NCBI RefSeq assembly: GCF_018333215.1 | Contig: NZ_BORO01000006.1 | Coordinates: 62,001 to 126,000, forward strand | Direction: 5' to 3' | Source: Oceanobacillus sp. J11TS1 | GTDB taxonomy: Bacteria; Bacillota; Bacilli; Bacillales; Amphibacillaceae | Length of the DNA stretch: 64,000 bases | Shown here: in pieces, positions 32,182-42,230 of the stretch | Layout of the letters: each line of letters starts with the position of its first letter | How positions within the stretch are numbered: position 1 is the stretch's first letter | Notes under the pieces: generated by a model | The model's input: only the letters and a program-made list of their open reading frames with translations | What the model was told of the DNA's origin: nothing | Databases searched by the model: none | Translations under genes and position numbers: made by a program

Positions 32182-32229
32182 ATGCGTAAAATAGCCTGTA
32201 TTCATGAAATGCTTATCAAGAGCCTTTGA
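32182..32229 (+). CDS. Candidate 15-residue leader peptide
   Basis: ATG 32182 stands 2-3 bases after an excellent AGGAGGGG (32172-32179) and reads MRKIACIHEMLIKSL then TGA. It lies between the promoter and the RNPP-type regulator, 73 bases before it. There is no secretion signal, so it does not look like a classic NprX/PapR pheromone precursor. A leader ORF or a decayed gene start is possible. The only support is the ribosome binding site and position. Confidence 0.35.
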   Translation: MRKIACIHEMLIKSL

Positions 32230-32302
32230 ACGGATATTCTTTATTTATGAAAAGTGGAGATAGGATACGCTATAAAAGTTTAGAATCGTGGGGTGAAAAG
32301 AC

Positions 32303-33567
32303 ATGATAGCAATTGGGACATATATTAAAATTCAACGCACGAAGCAGAAAATGACTTTAGGAGAACTGTCGGAGGGAATTGTTTCCTTATCCTATTTATC
32401 TAAGATTGAGAATCAAAAAACAGAACCGAATGAAGAGATTATTAGGAAACTATGTGAACGGCTAAGTATTACAGTAGATCGCAGTCAAGATGAGAAAATT
32501 GGAGAGTTATGTAAGCAATGGTATGCCATGCTTGATGAGACAAGTAATCAGGAATCGATGGAAGCGGTATATAAGGAAATTCAGCAGTTGGTGGATAAGA
32601 ACTACTCCAACCACCTTATTATGTTTGAGATTCATAAAATAAAATATTTTTTATTACTCCAGAGAAAGGACCTTGCATCCCAGAAAATTCAACAGCTGAA
32701 GGAGATTATAAATACATTCAATATAGAAGGACAATATTACTGGTATAAGTTTAATGGTATTTATAGCTTTGTAGTAAAGAATTATTATCATTCCATGTAT
32801 CAATATAAACGGGCAGAATTACGGAAAGCTATCGATTGAATGAAGAAGCGGAAGCAGACTTAAAGTATCTTATTTCTATCACGCATTCGAGGCTAAGAAA
32901 TTCTTTGGAAGCAATTGAATACACACATGAAGCACTGGCAATATATATGAGGCATTATAATTTCTTCCGTTGTGCACGATGCCATCATATTTTAGGGATA
33001 TGTTATCGACGTATGAAATTATATGAAAAAGCAATAAAGAATTTCACCCTTGCTTTACAGTTAGCGCAAACGCTCCATGATAAAAAAATCATTCCATTGA
33101 TTTATCAAAACTTTGGTTATCTGTATTCTTCCAAAGGTGATTCGACAAAAGCAATTGAATTTTATAAAAAGGTTTTAAATAACCAGGATGTACCCGGAAA
33201 TAATAGAGTAGAAGTAACTGCCTCGCTTGTGCGAGAGTACTATCATTCTAATTATTATGAGGAAGCAGAAAAATATATTGATTATGGATTACGTATATTC
33301 AATGATTTGGAGGAAAAACAGCCCTATTTAGTATATAAATATATTTTACGAACCTACAGTTACTTGCTGGGGGGGCAATTAGATCTTTTTGAGCAGCTAT
33401 TAATAAATGACCTTCTGCCGCTTTTAAAGAAACAGAAAGATTATGGCAATTTTATTATCTATTCCGAGCTTTTAGCAAAGCATTTTGAAAAAAACAATAA
33501 TTATAAAGATGCCACACGGTGTTACAGAGAAGCGAGTCAAGTTTATAAATATATTGCGCATATTTAG
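32303..33567 (+). pseudogene. RNPP-type HTH-TPR regulator (NprR/PlcR-like), frameshifted
   Basis: Two overlapping frames form one protein of about 420 residues. Frame 1 (32303-32839) has an XRE-type HTH, IGTYIKIQRTKQKMTLGELSEGIVSLSYLSKIENQKTEPNEE, as in PlcR/NprR, then helices. Frame 2 (to 33567) carries TPR-like repeats, e.g. ARCHHILGICYRRMKLYEKAIKNFTLAL and QNFGYLYSSKGDSTKAIEFYKKVL. The natural join seems to be ...YKRAE+SYRLNEEAEADLKY, which needs removal of eight bases (around 32820-32828). TTG 32836 could start the second half but has no good ribosome binding site. RNPP proteins sense imported peptides; no peptide gene follows directly. Confidence 0.75.
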
Positions 33568-33581
33568 CTGTTAATAACTAA

Positions 33582-33870
33582 TAGAGGTTGTTCAAAAACT
33601 CCGGTAAAAATGACACTTCGGGAAAAGGAACTTCTACTAAAACCGCCCACGTCGTGTGGGCAACGTAGAAATCACCTCATCCTGAGGAAGCTCGTTGGCT
33701 TGCTTTTCCGCTGGGACTGCGATTACTCGCCCCACCAAAACCGTTACTCACGTATTAATGACATACGTTCCGTTGAGGCCTGCGATTACTCGGCCTATTA
33801 AAACCGTTGCTCAAAGCTACGCCGTCTCGAACTTCTCGGTCCTGTTTATCCTCCTTTTTGAACACGCACT
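33582..33870. repeat. Long inverted-end repeat (MITE-like), copy 2
   Basis: About 290 bases with ends GAGGTTGTTCAAAAA and TTTTTGAACACG like copy 1 at 25783. The left 40 bases (AAAAATGACACTTCGG) and right 50 bases (GTCTCGAACTTCTCGGTCC) align with copy 1. Roughly 190 extra bases lie between and contain GCGATTACTCG twice (about 33719 and 33782), plus a short stem CCCACGTCGTGTGGG (33647-33661). Small open frames inside are not credible genes. Part of this interior recurs inverted in the pur leader near 7507-7530. Confidence 0.8.
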
Positions 33871-34243
33871 AATAACCAAGTTATTCGATAAATAAGCAAT
33901 GATTTGGTTTTTCATTCATAGGACATTATCTATCCTAGCCTGAAAACTTGCCTTTTAATAGCTTTCTTTGCTATTATCATTCGTGTTATAATAATAAAAT
34001 CGAGCCATAATATGTACATACCTATTTATGACATAGGGATTAATTATCTGAAGAGGTAATGTATGATAAAATGAAACTTTATTCTGTGGTGGCTTTTTTA
34101 TTTTTTGCCATGGAATAATGGTTGAATGCATCAGGTTGTTATGTCCGCTAATTCCCGCTTACAGATTTTTTGCTTTGGCCAGGAATTCTACGGATGGGTA
34201 CAACGTGAAAAAATACAAACGTTTATTATTGGAGGTTAAATGA
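33871..34243. other. Intergenic region upstream of gatC
   Basis: About 370 bases. TATAAT-like sequence near 33989 could be the -10 of the gat operon, but I see no good -35 at the right spacing. TGGTGGC occurs near 34086, yet the T-box core AGGGTGGNACCGCG is absent, so no T-box is called. A 19-codon frame (34059-34118) behind AGAGGT is possible but unsupported. The gatC ribosome binding site is GGAGG near 34231-34235. Confidence 0.4.
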
Positions 34244-34534
34244 ATGGCAGAAATTTCAAAAGAGCAAGTGAAGCATGTAGCCAATCTTGCCCGCTTAGAA
34301 TTTGATGATGATGCTGTAGAGCAAATGGCTGACGAACTTAGTGCAATCATTGAATTTGCTGAGCAGCTAAATGAGTTAGATACAGAGAATGTAGAGCCGA
34401 CAACACACGTATTGGATTTAAAAAATGTCATGCGTAAAGATGAACCTAGAAAATGGATTACACAAGAAGAAGCGTTAAAAAATGCTCCAGATCAAAAAGA
34501 TGGACAAATTCGCGTACCATCTATTTTAGAGTAA
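34244..34534 (+). CDS. gatC: Asp-tRNA(Asn)/Glu-tRNA(Gln) amidotransferase subunit GatC
   Basis: A 96-residue subunit that wraps around GatA and stabilises it in the GatCAB amidotransferase. Typical Gat[55 protein letters not shown] and the C-terminal [14 protein letters not shown]. First of three genes, 18 bases before gatA. Confidence 0.96.
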   Translation: MAEISKEQVKHVANLARLEFDDDAVEQMADELSAIIEFAEQLNELDTENVEPTTHVLDLKNVMRKDEPRKWITQEEALKNAPDQKDGQIRVPSILE

Positions 34535-34552
34535 AAGGAGGGAACTAGAACG

Positions 34553-36019
34553 ATGTCTTTATTTGACTATACGATTAAAGAGTTAGAAGAAAAATTACAT
34601 AATCAAGAGATTACTGTAGAAGATTTAGTGAAAGAATCTTACGAGCAAATTGAACAAGTGGATGGGGATGTGCATGCGTTCTTAACACTGGATAAAGAAA
34701 AAGCATTAGAAAAAGCAAGAGAATTGGACAAGCTTGAGGATAAGTCAGGGGTCTTATTCGGTATTCCTGCAGGTATCAAGGATAATATCGTAACGAAAGG
34801 ACTACGTACAACGTGTGCAAGTCAATTTCTAGATAACTTTACAGACCCGTTATATGATGCGACGGTCGTTGAAAAACTGCATAAAGAGAATATGGTTGCT
34901 GTTGGAAAGCTAAATATGGATGAATTTGCAATGGGATCTTCCAATGAAAATTCAGGCTACGAGCCAACCCGTAACCCATGGAATACCAACCACGTTCCCG
35001 GGGGATCCAGTGGCGGATCAGCAGCAGCAGTAGCGGCAGGAGAAGTGTTATTCTCACTTGGCTCTGATACAGGTGGTTCCATTCGTCAGCCAGCAGCATT
35101 CTGTGGCGTTGTTGGAATGAAACCAACTTACGGACGTGTATCTCGTTTTGGTCTTGTTGCGTTCGCATCGTCTCTAGATCAGATTGGGCCTCTGACACGT
35201 ACTGTAGAAGATAATGCGCGGGTGCTGGAAGTTATTTCTGGTCATGACAAAATGGATTCCACAAGCGCAAATGTCGATGTACCGTCTTATACAGAAGCAT
35301 TAACTGGCGGCGTCGAAGGCTTAAAAATTGCAGTGCCAAAAGAGTACTTAGCAGAGGGTGTTTCTGAAGAAGTTAAAAATTCTATTTTAGAAGCATTAAA
35401 AGTGTATGAATCACTTGGTGCAACATGGGAAGAAGTATCTTTGCCACACTCTAAATACGCACTGGCAACGTATTACTTACTATCGTCCTCTGAAGCTTCT
35501 GCTAACTTAGCGCGTTTTGACGGCGTACGCTACGGGGTTCGTTCAGAGAATGCGAAAAATATGCTGGACATGTTTATTAAGTCCCGCAGTGAAGGATTTG
35601 GAAATGAAGTAAAACGCCGTATTATGCTAGGAACCTTTGCACTCAGCTCTGGTTACTATGATGCGTATTACAAAAAAGCACAAAAAGTACGTACATTAAT
35701 TAAGAATGACTTTGATAAAATTTTAGAAGAGTACGATGTGATTGTTGGACCAACAACGCCGACACCTGCATTTAAAGTCGGTGAAAAAACAAGTGATCCA
35801 CTGACCATGTATGTGAATGATATCTTGACAATTCCGGTTAACTTAGCGGGAGTACCTGGTATCTCGATTCCTTGTGGTTTCTCGTCAGAAGGTTTACCAA
35901 TCGGCTTACAAATCATTGGAAACTATTTTGATGAAAGCACGGTTTATCGTACAGCATATGCATTTGAACAAGCAACAGATCACCATAAAAAACGACCTCA
36001 ACTAGGAGGTGCCAAGTAA
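34553..36019 (+). CDS. gatA: Amidotransferase subunit GatA
   Basis: 488 residues. The glutaminase subunit releases ammonia for transamidation of misacylated Glu-tRNA(Gln) or Asp-tRNA(Asn). It is an amidase-signature enzyme with Ser-cisSer-Lys triad: Lys in [10 protein letters not shown], Ser in [17 protein letters not shown], and Ser in [15 protein letters not shown]. Ribosome binding site AAAGGAGG. Its stop overlaps the gatB start by one base. Confidence 0.97.
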   Translation: MSLFDYTIKELEEKLHNQEITVEDLVKESYEQIEQVDGDVHAFLTLDKEKALEKARELDKLEDKSGVLFGIPAGIKDNIVTKGLRTTCASQFLDNFTDPLYDATVVEKLHKENMVAVGKLNMDEFAMGSSNENSGYEPTRNPWNTNHVPGGSSGGSAAAVAAGEVLFSLGSDTGGSIRQPAAFCGVVGMKPTYGRVSRFGLVAFASSLDQIGPLTRTVEDNARVLEVISGHDKMDSTSANVDVPSYTEALTGGVEGLKIAVPKEYLAEGVSEEVKNSILEALKVYESLGATWEEVSLPHSKYALATYYLLSSSEASANLARFDGVRYGVRSENAKNMLDMFIKSRSEGFGNEVKRRIMLGTFALSSGYYDAYYKKAQKVRTLIKNDFDKILEEYDVIVGPTTPTPAFKVGEKTSDPLTMYVNDILTIPVNLAGVPGISIPCGFSSEGLPIGLQIIGNYFDESTVYRTAYAFEQATDHHKKRPQLGGAK

Positions 36020-37449
36020 TGAATTTCGAAACAATTATTGGACTTGAGGTACACGTAGAATTAAAAACAGCATCAAAAATCTTTAGCCCGAGTACAAACG
36101 AATTCGGCTCGCTTCCAAACACGAATGTCAATCCAATTGACTTAGGCTACCCAGGTACACTGCCTGTATTAAATGAAGAAGCGGTAAACTTTGCTATGAA
36201 GGCTGCAATGGCACTGAATTGTGAAATTGCAACAGATACAAAATTTGACCGTAAAAACTATTTTTACCCAGATAATCCGAAAGCTTATCAAATCTCTCAA
36301 TTTGACAAGCCAATCGGTGAGCATGGCTGGATTGAAATAGAGGTAAACGGTAAAAAGAAAAAAATTGGTATCACCCGTTTGCATTTAGAAGAGGATGCAG
36401 GAAAATTAACACACGGGGAAGATGGTTACTCTTATGTTGATTACAATCGTCAAGGTACCCCATTAATTGAAATTGTATCTGAGCCGGATATGCGCTCCCC
36501 AGAGGAAGCTTATGCATACTTAGAGAAGCTAAAAAATATAATTCAATATACAGGCGTATCGGATGTGAAGATGCAGGAAGGCTCTTTGCGTTGTGATGCG
36601 AACATTTCCCTGCGTCCAATTGGACAAGAAGAATTTGGTACGAAAGCAGAATTAAAGAACCTAAACTCCTTCTCCTTTGTTCAAAAAGGATTAGAATTTG
36701 AAGAAAAACGTCAAGAAAAAGTATTATTATCTGGCGGGGAAATTCTTCAAGAAACACGCCGCTATGATGAAAAAACAAAAGAAACTATTCTGATGCGTGT
36801 AAAAGAGGGTTCGGATGATTATCGTTACTTCCCAGAACCAGACCTTGTACCGCTTTACATTGATGAAGCATGGAAGGAACGCATCCGCAGTGAAATCCCT
36901 GAGCTTCCGGATGCAAGAAGGGCACGCTATGTGAACGAATTAGGATTATCTGAATATGATGCAAATATATTAACTGCTTCCAAACAAATGTCCGATTTCT
37001 TTGAAGAAGCAGTGAAACATGGTGCGGATATGAAGCAAGTATCCAACTGGTTAATGGGAGAAGTTTCTGCCTATATGAATAAGCACTATAAAGAAATTGA
37101 AGAGCTTGCGATTACACCAGTTGCTTTAGCAAAAATGGTTAAATTGATTGAAGACGGCACGATTTCTTCTAAAATCGCGAAAAAAGTATTTGCCGAACTG
37201 GTTGAAAATGGCGGCGACCCAGAAAAAATCGTTGAAGAAAAAGGTTTGGTCCAAATTTCTGATCCAGATCAATTAAAACAGATTGTTAATGAGATTCTTG
37301 ATCAAAATGAACAATCTATTATTGACTTTAAGGACGGAAAGAAAAAAGCAAAAGGTTACCTTGTCGGGCAAATTATGAAAGCAACGAAAGGTCAAGCTAA
37401 CCCGCCGCTTGTGAATCAAATTCTAGCAGAAGAGCTTGAGAAGCGGTAA
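36019..37449 (+). CDS. gatB: Amidotransferase subunit GatB
   Basis: A 476-residue kinase/transamidase subunit that activates the tRNA-bound carboxylate with [25 protein letters not shown], the metal/phosphate region [37 protein letters not shown] and [11 protein letters not shown] are GatB hallmarks. The C-terminal YqeY-like tRNA-binding tail [24 protein letters not shown] is complete. Presence of GatCAB suggests no glutaminyl-tRNA synthetase, as in other Bacilli. Confidence 0.97.
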   Translation: MNFETIIGLEVHVELKTASKIFSPSTNEFGSLPNTNVNPIDLGYPGTLPVLNEEAVNFAMKAAMALNCEIATDTKFDRKNYFYPDNPKAYQISQFDKPIGEHGWIEIEVNGKKKKIGITRLHLEEDAGKLTHGEDGYSYVDYNRQGTPLIEIVSEPDMRSPEEAYAYLEKLKNIIQYTGVSDVKMQEGSLRCDANISLRPIGQEEFGTKAELKNLNSFSFVQKGLEFEEKRQEKVLLSGGEILQETRRYDEKTKETILMRVKEGSDDYRYFPEPDLVPLYIDEAWKERIRSEIPELPDARRARYVNELGLSEYDANILTASKQMSDFFEEAVKHGADMKQVSNWLMGEVSAYMNKHYKEIEELAITPVALAKMVKLIEDGTISSKIAKKVFAELVENGGDPEKIVEEKGLVQISDPDQLKQIVNEILDQNEQSIIDFKDGKKKAKGYLVGQIMKATKGQANPPLVNQILAEELEKR

Positions 37450-38007
37450 GCTTTCGTTTCTTAGTCTTAGCTGAAGGAAAAGAATAAGAAATATACAGGA
37501 GGGCTGTCGCAGTAATTAATGTGGCAGCCTATCCAATGGGCAAAAATCGGTTTGAAAATAAAAGGGATAAGATGATTTCATTTCGTTAAAGCTATCCAAA
37601 TGTTACTTTTTATCGAACTTTGTCATCTTTCTGTTCTTATTACTTTCCAAATATATAAAAAAGGTCTATGATATGGACTAGATGAGTTTATTTATTTACG
37701 TTTATTATTTCAACATAAAGAAAATTCAATGTTATCCTTTGGTGGCAGTTGATGGACAATTCACCTTTGTATTTTTAACATGCAGTGATGGATTCCGTAA
37801 AACCATCTGAAATGTATAGAAATACTGTCGTCCTTTGATGCTTTCGATATAAGGAAGGATACTGGTATGTCTGATTTTTTATTATCTGAATGGATAAAAG
37901 AAATACCATCGTTGAAGTTTCATTTTATATTGTACGTGTCTGCAAAAAGATTCTAACGTGAACCATTTTTTAATATAAGTCCGCAGACCGTATGGGGAGG
38001 AAAGAAC
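37450..38007. other. Intergenic region gatB-dgkB
   Basis: 558 bases without a credible gene. A 10-bp stem with two wobble pairs, GGCTGTCGCA (37502-37511) / TGTGGCAGCC (37520-37529), may terminate gatCAB, although no T-run follows. The remainder is AT-rich. The dgkB ribosome binding site GGGGAGG lies near 37993-37999. Confidence 0.45.
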
Positions 38008-38922
38008 ATGGAAAAGGCCCGAATCATTTATAACCCAACTTCGGGACGTGAAGCAATCAAAAAAGCATTACCCAATATTTTAGAAAAGTTGGAAACAGCC
38101 GGCTATGAAACTTCCACACATGCGACAACGTGTGAAGGTGATGCAATCGATGCAGCAAAAATTGCAGTAGAAAGAGGTTATGACTTAATTGTCGCTGCTG
38201 GCGGGGATGGTACGATTAATGAAGTCGTTCATGGAGTGGCAGAGCAGGAACACCGGCCAAAGTTAGCAATACTGCCTGCCGGGACAACAAATGATTTTGC
38301 CAGAGCACTTCATATTCCTAAGAATATTGATAAAGCTGTAGACGTTATTTTACAAGGAAATTCGATGAAATTAGATATCGGAAAAGTCAACGAGCATTAT
38401 TTTATCAATATTGCTGGGGGTGGGAAGCTCACTGAATTAACGTATGATGTTCCCAGCAAGTTAAAAACAGTTTTAGGTCAATTAGCATATTACATCAAAG
38501 GCATAGAAATGCTTCCTTCTTTGAAAGCAGCCCGGGTAAAGATTGAATACGATGATCAGGTGCTGGAAGAGGATATTATGCTTTTTCTAATCTCTAATAC
38601 AAATTCCGTCGGCGGCTTTGAAAAGCTTGCTCCGGACGCGCGCCTAAATGACGGGTACTTCGATGTTCTCATTTTAAAGAAAACGAATCTTGCAGAATTT
38701 ATTCAAATTGCTTCCCTTGCGCTGCGGGGTGAGCACCTAAAAAGCAAGAACATCATCTATACACAAGCAAAGCGTGTTAAAGTTACGAATGAGGATAAAA
38801 TGCAGCTGAATCTTGATGGAGAATTCGGCGGTATGCTCCCAGGAGAATTTATTAACCTGCAGGAGCATATTGAATTTATGGTGCCAGCTGATTTTATCGA
38901 ACACCAAGGAAAATTAAAATAA
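38008..38922 (+). CDS. dgkB: Diacylglycerol kinase DgkB (YerQ)
   Basis: A 304-residue soluble lipid kinase of the DagK/sphingosine kinase family, which returns diacylglycerol from lipoteichoic acid synthesis to phosphatidic acid. N-terminal ARIIYNPTSGRE, the nucleotide-binding AAGGDGTINEVVHG, LPAGTTNDFARAL and the C-terminal NLDGEFGGMLPGEF are characteristic. Position after gatB matches B. subtilis. Single gene with its own terminator. Confidence 0.95.
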   Translation: MEKARIIYNPTSGREAIKKALPNILEKLETAGYETSTHATTCEGDAIDAAKIAVERGYDLIVAAGGDGTINEVVHGVAEQEHRPKLAILPAGTTNDFARALHIPKNIDKAVDVILQGNSMKLDIGKVNEHYFINIAGGGKLTELTYDVPSKLKTVLGQLAYYIKGIEMLPSLKAARVKIEYDDQVLEEDIMLFLISNTNSVGGFEKLAPDARLNDGYFDVLILKKTNLAEFIQIASLALRGEHLKSKNIIYTQAKRVKVTNEDKMQLNLDGEFGGMLPGEFINLQEHIEFMVPADFIEHQGKLK

Positions 38923-38929
38923 TCAGTAA

Positions 38930-38962
38930 GGCCTCTAAACATTGTTTTGGAGGCTTTTATAA
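38930..38962 (+). terminator. Rho-independent terminator of dgkB
   Basis: GCCTCTAAAAC-type arm (38931-38940) pairs with GTTTTGGAGGC (38944-38954) with one wobble; TTTTAT tail. Confidence 0.8.
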
Positions 38963-39057
38963 TAGACTACGGATGAATCTATCTTCCATTTAATCGGAAT
39001 ACGGAAAAGCCTGACAAACTTGCAAAGCTATTTGCACTTCTAGGAGAGATGATACGA

Positions 39058-39672
39058 TTGGCTAAAAAATACTACGCAGTAAAAGAAGGTAAAAAAACAG
39101 GGATATTTACGACATGGGATGAATGCAAGCGAAATGTACTTGGATACTCGGGAGCAGAATATAAAAGCTTTACGAGTAAAGCAGAAGCTGAAGAATATTT
39201 GACTGGCTCCCAAGACACAATGCCTGCTAAAGCGGATAAAGAAATGGAAGGCGAATCTGAGGTCGTAGCCTATGTGGATGGTAGCTTTAATAAAGCTAGT
39301 TCTGAGTTTTCTTATGGTGCAGTTATTTTTTACCAAGGAGAACAATGGCGGTTTGCTGAAAAATTCAATGATCCTGATCTAGTCTCCATGAGAAATGTAG
39401 CAGGAGAAATTAAAGGTTCGGAAAGAGCAATGGCTTTTGCTGTGGAACAGGGAGCTCAATCACTTACTATTTATCATGATTACGAGGGCATTGCTAAATG
39501 GTGTACGGGCTCGTGGCAAGCTAGAAAGCCTGGAACGATTGCTTATAAACAATATTTTGATGAAATAAAAAAAGATGTGGATATTCGGTTTGTTAAAGTA
39601 AAGAGCCACTCTGGTAATGAATTAAACGATTTAGCAGATAAGCTGGCTAAAGGAGCCTTTATCGGCAGTTAA
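39058..39672 (+). CDS. RNase H family protein with N-terminal viroplasmin domain
   Basis: 204 residues. An N-terminal hybrid-binding (caulimovirus viroplasmin/RNHB) domain, AKKYYAVKEGKKTGIFTTWDECKRNVLGYSGAEYKSFTSKAEAEEYL, is joined to an RNase H domain. The RNase H carboxylates are visible: Asp in AYVDGSF, Glu in AGEIKGSERAM, Asp in IYHDYEGI and a late Asp in SGNELNDLADKLA. It should cut the RNA strand of RNA-DNA hybrids. TTG 39058 has AGGAGAG at good spacing and gives the usual start; ATG 39049 is too close to it. Confidence 0.9.
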   Translation: MAKKYYAVKEGKKTGIFTTWDECKRNVLGYSGAEYKSFTSKAEAEEYLTGSQDTMPAKADKEMEGESEVVAYVDGSFNKASSEFSYGAVIFYQGEQWRFAEKFNDPDLVSMRNVAGEIKGSERAMAFAVEQGAQSLTIYHDYEGIAKWCTGSWQARKPGTIAYKQYFDEIKKDVDIRFVKVKSHSGNELNDLADKLAKGAFIGS

Positions 39673-39871
39673 GTAGATTGCTTTCTTACCGCCATAGTGT
39701 AAGATAAGTTGGTTTTTGGACATCCTCTATAGTAAATCTCTTTATATCAACCAATCTAACTTCAAGAGCTATTCAAATAGTTAACAATAAATAAGAACAA
39801 TTGTTTTTCCCTGAATGATTATGATAAAATGAGGTATTCAAAATCGATTACGGAAATAGAGGAAGATGAAA

Positions 39872-41254
39872 ATGGCAAAGACAACAGGAAATACTCCTGT
39901 CCAAAAAAATGAACAAATAACGATTACCATTGAAGATTTAACTCATGAAGGCAATGGGGTAGGAAAGGTAGATGGCTATCCTTTATTTATACCAAACACA
40001 TTGCCAGGGGAAGAAGCGGTTATTAAAGTGGTCAAAGCCAATAAAAAATTTGGTTTTGGAAAGCTGTTAGAACTAAAAACGACAAGCCCGGAACGTATAG
40101 AGCCAACCTGTCATGTACATTGCGGAGGCTGCCAGCTGCAACATATGAGCTATGCGCTTCAATTAAAAATGAAACAGGATCAAGTCCATAATGTTATGAA
40201 AAAAGTAGCGCATCTGGAGCATGTTCCTGTGCACCCAATTATCGGGATGGAAGAGCCGTCTCATTATCGAAATAAAATCCAAATCCCTGTTGATGAAAAA
40301 AACGGCGAGTTAATTATGGGCTACTATCAAAAACGTAGTCACCGTATCATCGAAAATCAAGATACCTGTCAAATCCATGATCACGCTACGAATGAAGTGC
40401 TTCCTTTTATTCGTCAGCTGATGAATAAGTATGGTGTGACTGCCTATGATGAAACATCGCATCGAGGTCAATTACGGCATATTATGATTCGCACAGGACA
40501 TTATACCAATGAAATGATGGTTGTTTTCGTTACACGTACAGCAAAGCTCCCCGGAAAAGAGCAAATCATTGAAGAGCTAACCAATAAGTTTCCGTTTATC
40601 CGTTCCATTGTGCAAAATATCAATGACCAGCGTACCAATGTGATACTAGGTAAAAAGACAAACGTGTTATGGGGAACTGCTTATATTCATGATAAAATAG
40701 GGGACCTTACATTTGCAATCTCACCCAAGTCTTTTTATCAAGTCAATCCCGTTCAGACGAAAATACTTTATGATAAAGCATTAGAATATGCAAAGATTGA
40801 TGAAGATGATATTGTTATTGATGCTTACTGCGGTATCGGAACCATTTCCCTTTTCCTTGCTCAAAAAGCAAAAAAAGTCTACGGAATTGAAGTTGTTCCA
40901 GAAGCGATTGAAGATGCAAAGAAAAATGCAGAACGTAATGGAATAGATAATGTAGAGTTTACAGTAGGCCAAGCGGAGAAAGTCATGCCTGTCTGGAAAC
41001 AAGAAGGCTTAAATCCAGATGTAATTGTCGTAGATCCACCAAGAAAAGGCTGTGATCCAGATTTCCTGGAGGCGATGATTGCGATGGAACCGAAGCGTAT
41101 TGTTTATGTTTCTTGTAATCCATCGACCCTGGCACGGGATTTACGCATTTTGGAAGATGGCGGTTATGAGACGAAAGAAGTGCAGCCGGTGGATATGTTT
41201 CCGAATACGGGGCACGTGGAGACTATAACATGGCTTGAACTAGCTGATGTCTAG
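39872..41254 (+). CDS. rlmCD: 23S rRNA (uracil-5-)-methyltransferase RlmCD
   Basis: A 460-residue RumA-type methyltransferase; the B. subtilis homologue (YefA) modifies U747 and U1939. TRAM domain at residues ~10-65 (ITIEDLTHEGNGVGKVDGYPLF). Cys residues for an Fe-S cluster in CHVHCGGCQLQ. SAM-binding IDAYCGIGTISLFLA. Catalytic block VVDPPRKGCD and VYVSCNPSTLARDL with nucleophilic Cys, and C-terminal DMFPNTGHVETI. ATG 39872 fits AGAGGA better than ATG 39866. Its stop codon marks the end of the conserved chromosome backbone in this window. Confidence 0.94.
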   Translation: MAKTTGNTPVQKNEQITITIEDLTHEGNGVGKVDGYPLFIPNTLPGEEAVIKVVKANKKFGFGKLLELKTTSPERIEPTCHVHCGGCQLQHMSYALQLKMKQDQVHNVMKKVAHLEHVPVHPIIGMEEPSHYRNKIQIPVDEKNGELIMGYYQKRSHRIIENQDTCQIHDHATNEVLPFIRQLMNKYGVTAYDETSHRGQLRHIMIRTGHYTNEMMVVFVTRTAKLPGKEQIIEELTNKFPFIRSIVQNINDQRTNVILGKKTNVLWGTAYIHDKIGDLTFAISPKSFYQVNPVQTKILYDKALEYAKIDEDDIVIDAYCGIGTISLFLAQKAKKVYGIEVVPEAIEDAKKNAERNGIDNVEFTVGQAEKVMPVWKQEGLNPDVIVVDPPRKGCDPDFLEAMIAMEPKRIVYVSCNPSTLARDLRILEDGGYETKEVQPVDMFPNTGHVETITWLELADV

Positions 41255-41360
41255 TTAAAACTAACATCGCCGAATAAAAATAAACGTTTCTGATTCCGAC
41301 CCAATTTCGTTAAAATAAACATTTCCAATTTCCGGGTGAATCCAACAATTTCTCGGCACT
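41255..41360 (+). repeat. Island repeat A, abutting rlmCD
   Basis: Begins within 20 bases of the rlmCD stop. Contains a degenerate site GTTAAAACTAACATC (from 41255), CGAATAAAAATAAACGTTTC (from 41270) and CGTTAAAATAAACATTTCC (41308-41326), followed by CCAACAATTTCTCGG (41342-41356). The same sites, spacing and trailing sequence recur at 41700, 51460 and 63780. Read as one end of a mobile element whose target is just past rlmCD. Confidence 0.7.
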
Positions 41361-41493
41361 CCTGCCCTTATAAAGCAGGGGAGGATTACATAAGCAGATT
41401 CGTGAAGAGGTTTCCTTTATAGCACATTGTCCCCTTGTAAAGGGATAATGAAATTTTATTTAGCTAACAAAGCAGTATAGACCAAAAAAGTTA

Positions 41494-41522
41494 TTGAAAA
41501 CTACATCGAAAAATGATACATT
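41494..41522 (+). promoter_or_regulatory. Promoter of the orphan leader peptide
   Basis: TTGAAA (41494-41499), a 17-base spacer, TACATT (41517-41522). It is 25 bases before the leader ORF. Confidence 0.7.
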
Positions 41523-41547
41523 AAGTGAAAATTAGAGGTGAGTATTT

Positions 41548-41607
41548 ATGCGTTTATTAAATAAGACAATTATCTCGTTCTCACAACTACATCATCATAT
41601 CAAGTAG
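41548..41607 (+). CDS. Orphan leader peptide (19 residues)
   Basis: MRLLNKTIISFSQLHHHIK from ATG 41548, with AGAGGTGAG six or so bases upstream. It has its own promoter, and its stop codon TAG is the first triplet of a large hairpin. This arrangement is what is seen at attenuation-controlled resistance or stress genes. No gene follows: the next thing downstream is island repeat B. The three His codons in a row near the end may be the stalling segment. I do not recognise the peptide. Confidence 0.6.
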   Translation: MRLLNKTIISFSQLHHHIK

Positions 41608-41652
41608 CCTTGCTATTCGATTTTTTAAAATCGCAAATAGGAAGGCTATTTA
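41605..41652 (+). terminator. Attenuator-like hairpin after the leader peptide
   Basis: TAGCCTTGCTATTCGATTTT (41605-41624) pairs with the arm ending in AAGGCTA (41627-41648), with small bulges, then TTTATC. It starts at the leader stop codon, so ribosome position could decide its folding. Confidence 0.65.
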
Positions 41653-41699
41653 TCATTAAACCGTATTTGATTAAGTTCAACACTTAAATCAAGTTGTAG

Positions 41700-42125
41700 A
41701 TCTCGAATAAACAATTTCTTGTCATAATAAACTCTTGCTAACTTCACCACAATTCTGTAAGAATAAACATTTGCTTTTTCAATCTAAAACTCAACAATTA
41801 CTCGGATAATAGATGAATGAATGGGGGAGAAAAGAGTTCTTTTTCTTCCCTCTATTATGGCAGAACTTTATTCCAACTCCGAAAAAACCATGAAAAAACA
41901 GCCGAAAATAGCCCGAAAAGCGACCGATTTTAATCCAAAATTGGATAAAAATGAGGGGTCTGTAGCAAAACTATATTTTAACGCCAACGGTAGAATGCGG
42001 GTTTGAGGGGTGGGAAAAATCAGGTGTATAAAATGGTTGTACATATTAGAGAAAAGAAATTTAGCTTGGTTTGTAATATTTCAACCAGATTAAGGAAGTA
42101 GATATAAGTGGGAGAATTTAATTTA
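41700..42125 (+). repeat. Island repeat B
   Basis: Left part: ATAAACAATTTCTTGTC (41707), CATAATAAACTCTTGC (41723) and GTAAGAATAAACATTTGC (41757-41774), then CTCAACAATTACTCGG. Right part, inverted: GAACTTTATTCCAAC (around 41863) and AAAACTATATTTTAACGCC (to 41985), then GGTAGAATGCGGGTTTGAGG. About 280 bases from 41840 align with 51765-52050 of repeat C, and the left part with repeat D. A 61-residue open frame (41821-42006) lies inside; it shares MKKQP...NEGSV.KLYF with the frame in repeat C. Confidence 0.8.
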
Positions 42126-42230
42126 CACCTTGGGTATGTCTTTTAATGTACTTCTTTAGAAAATAGGAAAAAGGTCAATGTTTCAAATTAATAGGAATTC
42201 GAACAATTCCAATACTAATTTCAACATTAG

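Noticed and set aside
33610-33895. Overlapping open frames of 63 and 66 codons
   Set aside because: They lie inside the long inverted-end repeat and lack ribosome binding sites.
34059-34118. 19-codon ORF or T-box leader before gatC
   Set aside because: The AGAGGT site is weak and too close, and the T-box core sequence is missing; TGGTGGC alone is not enough.
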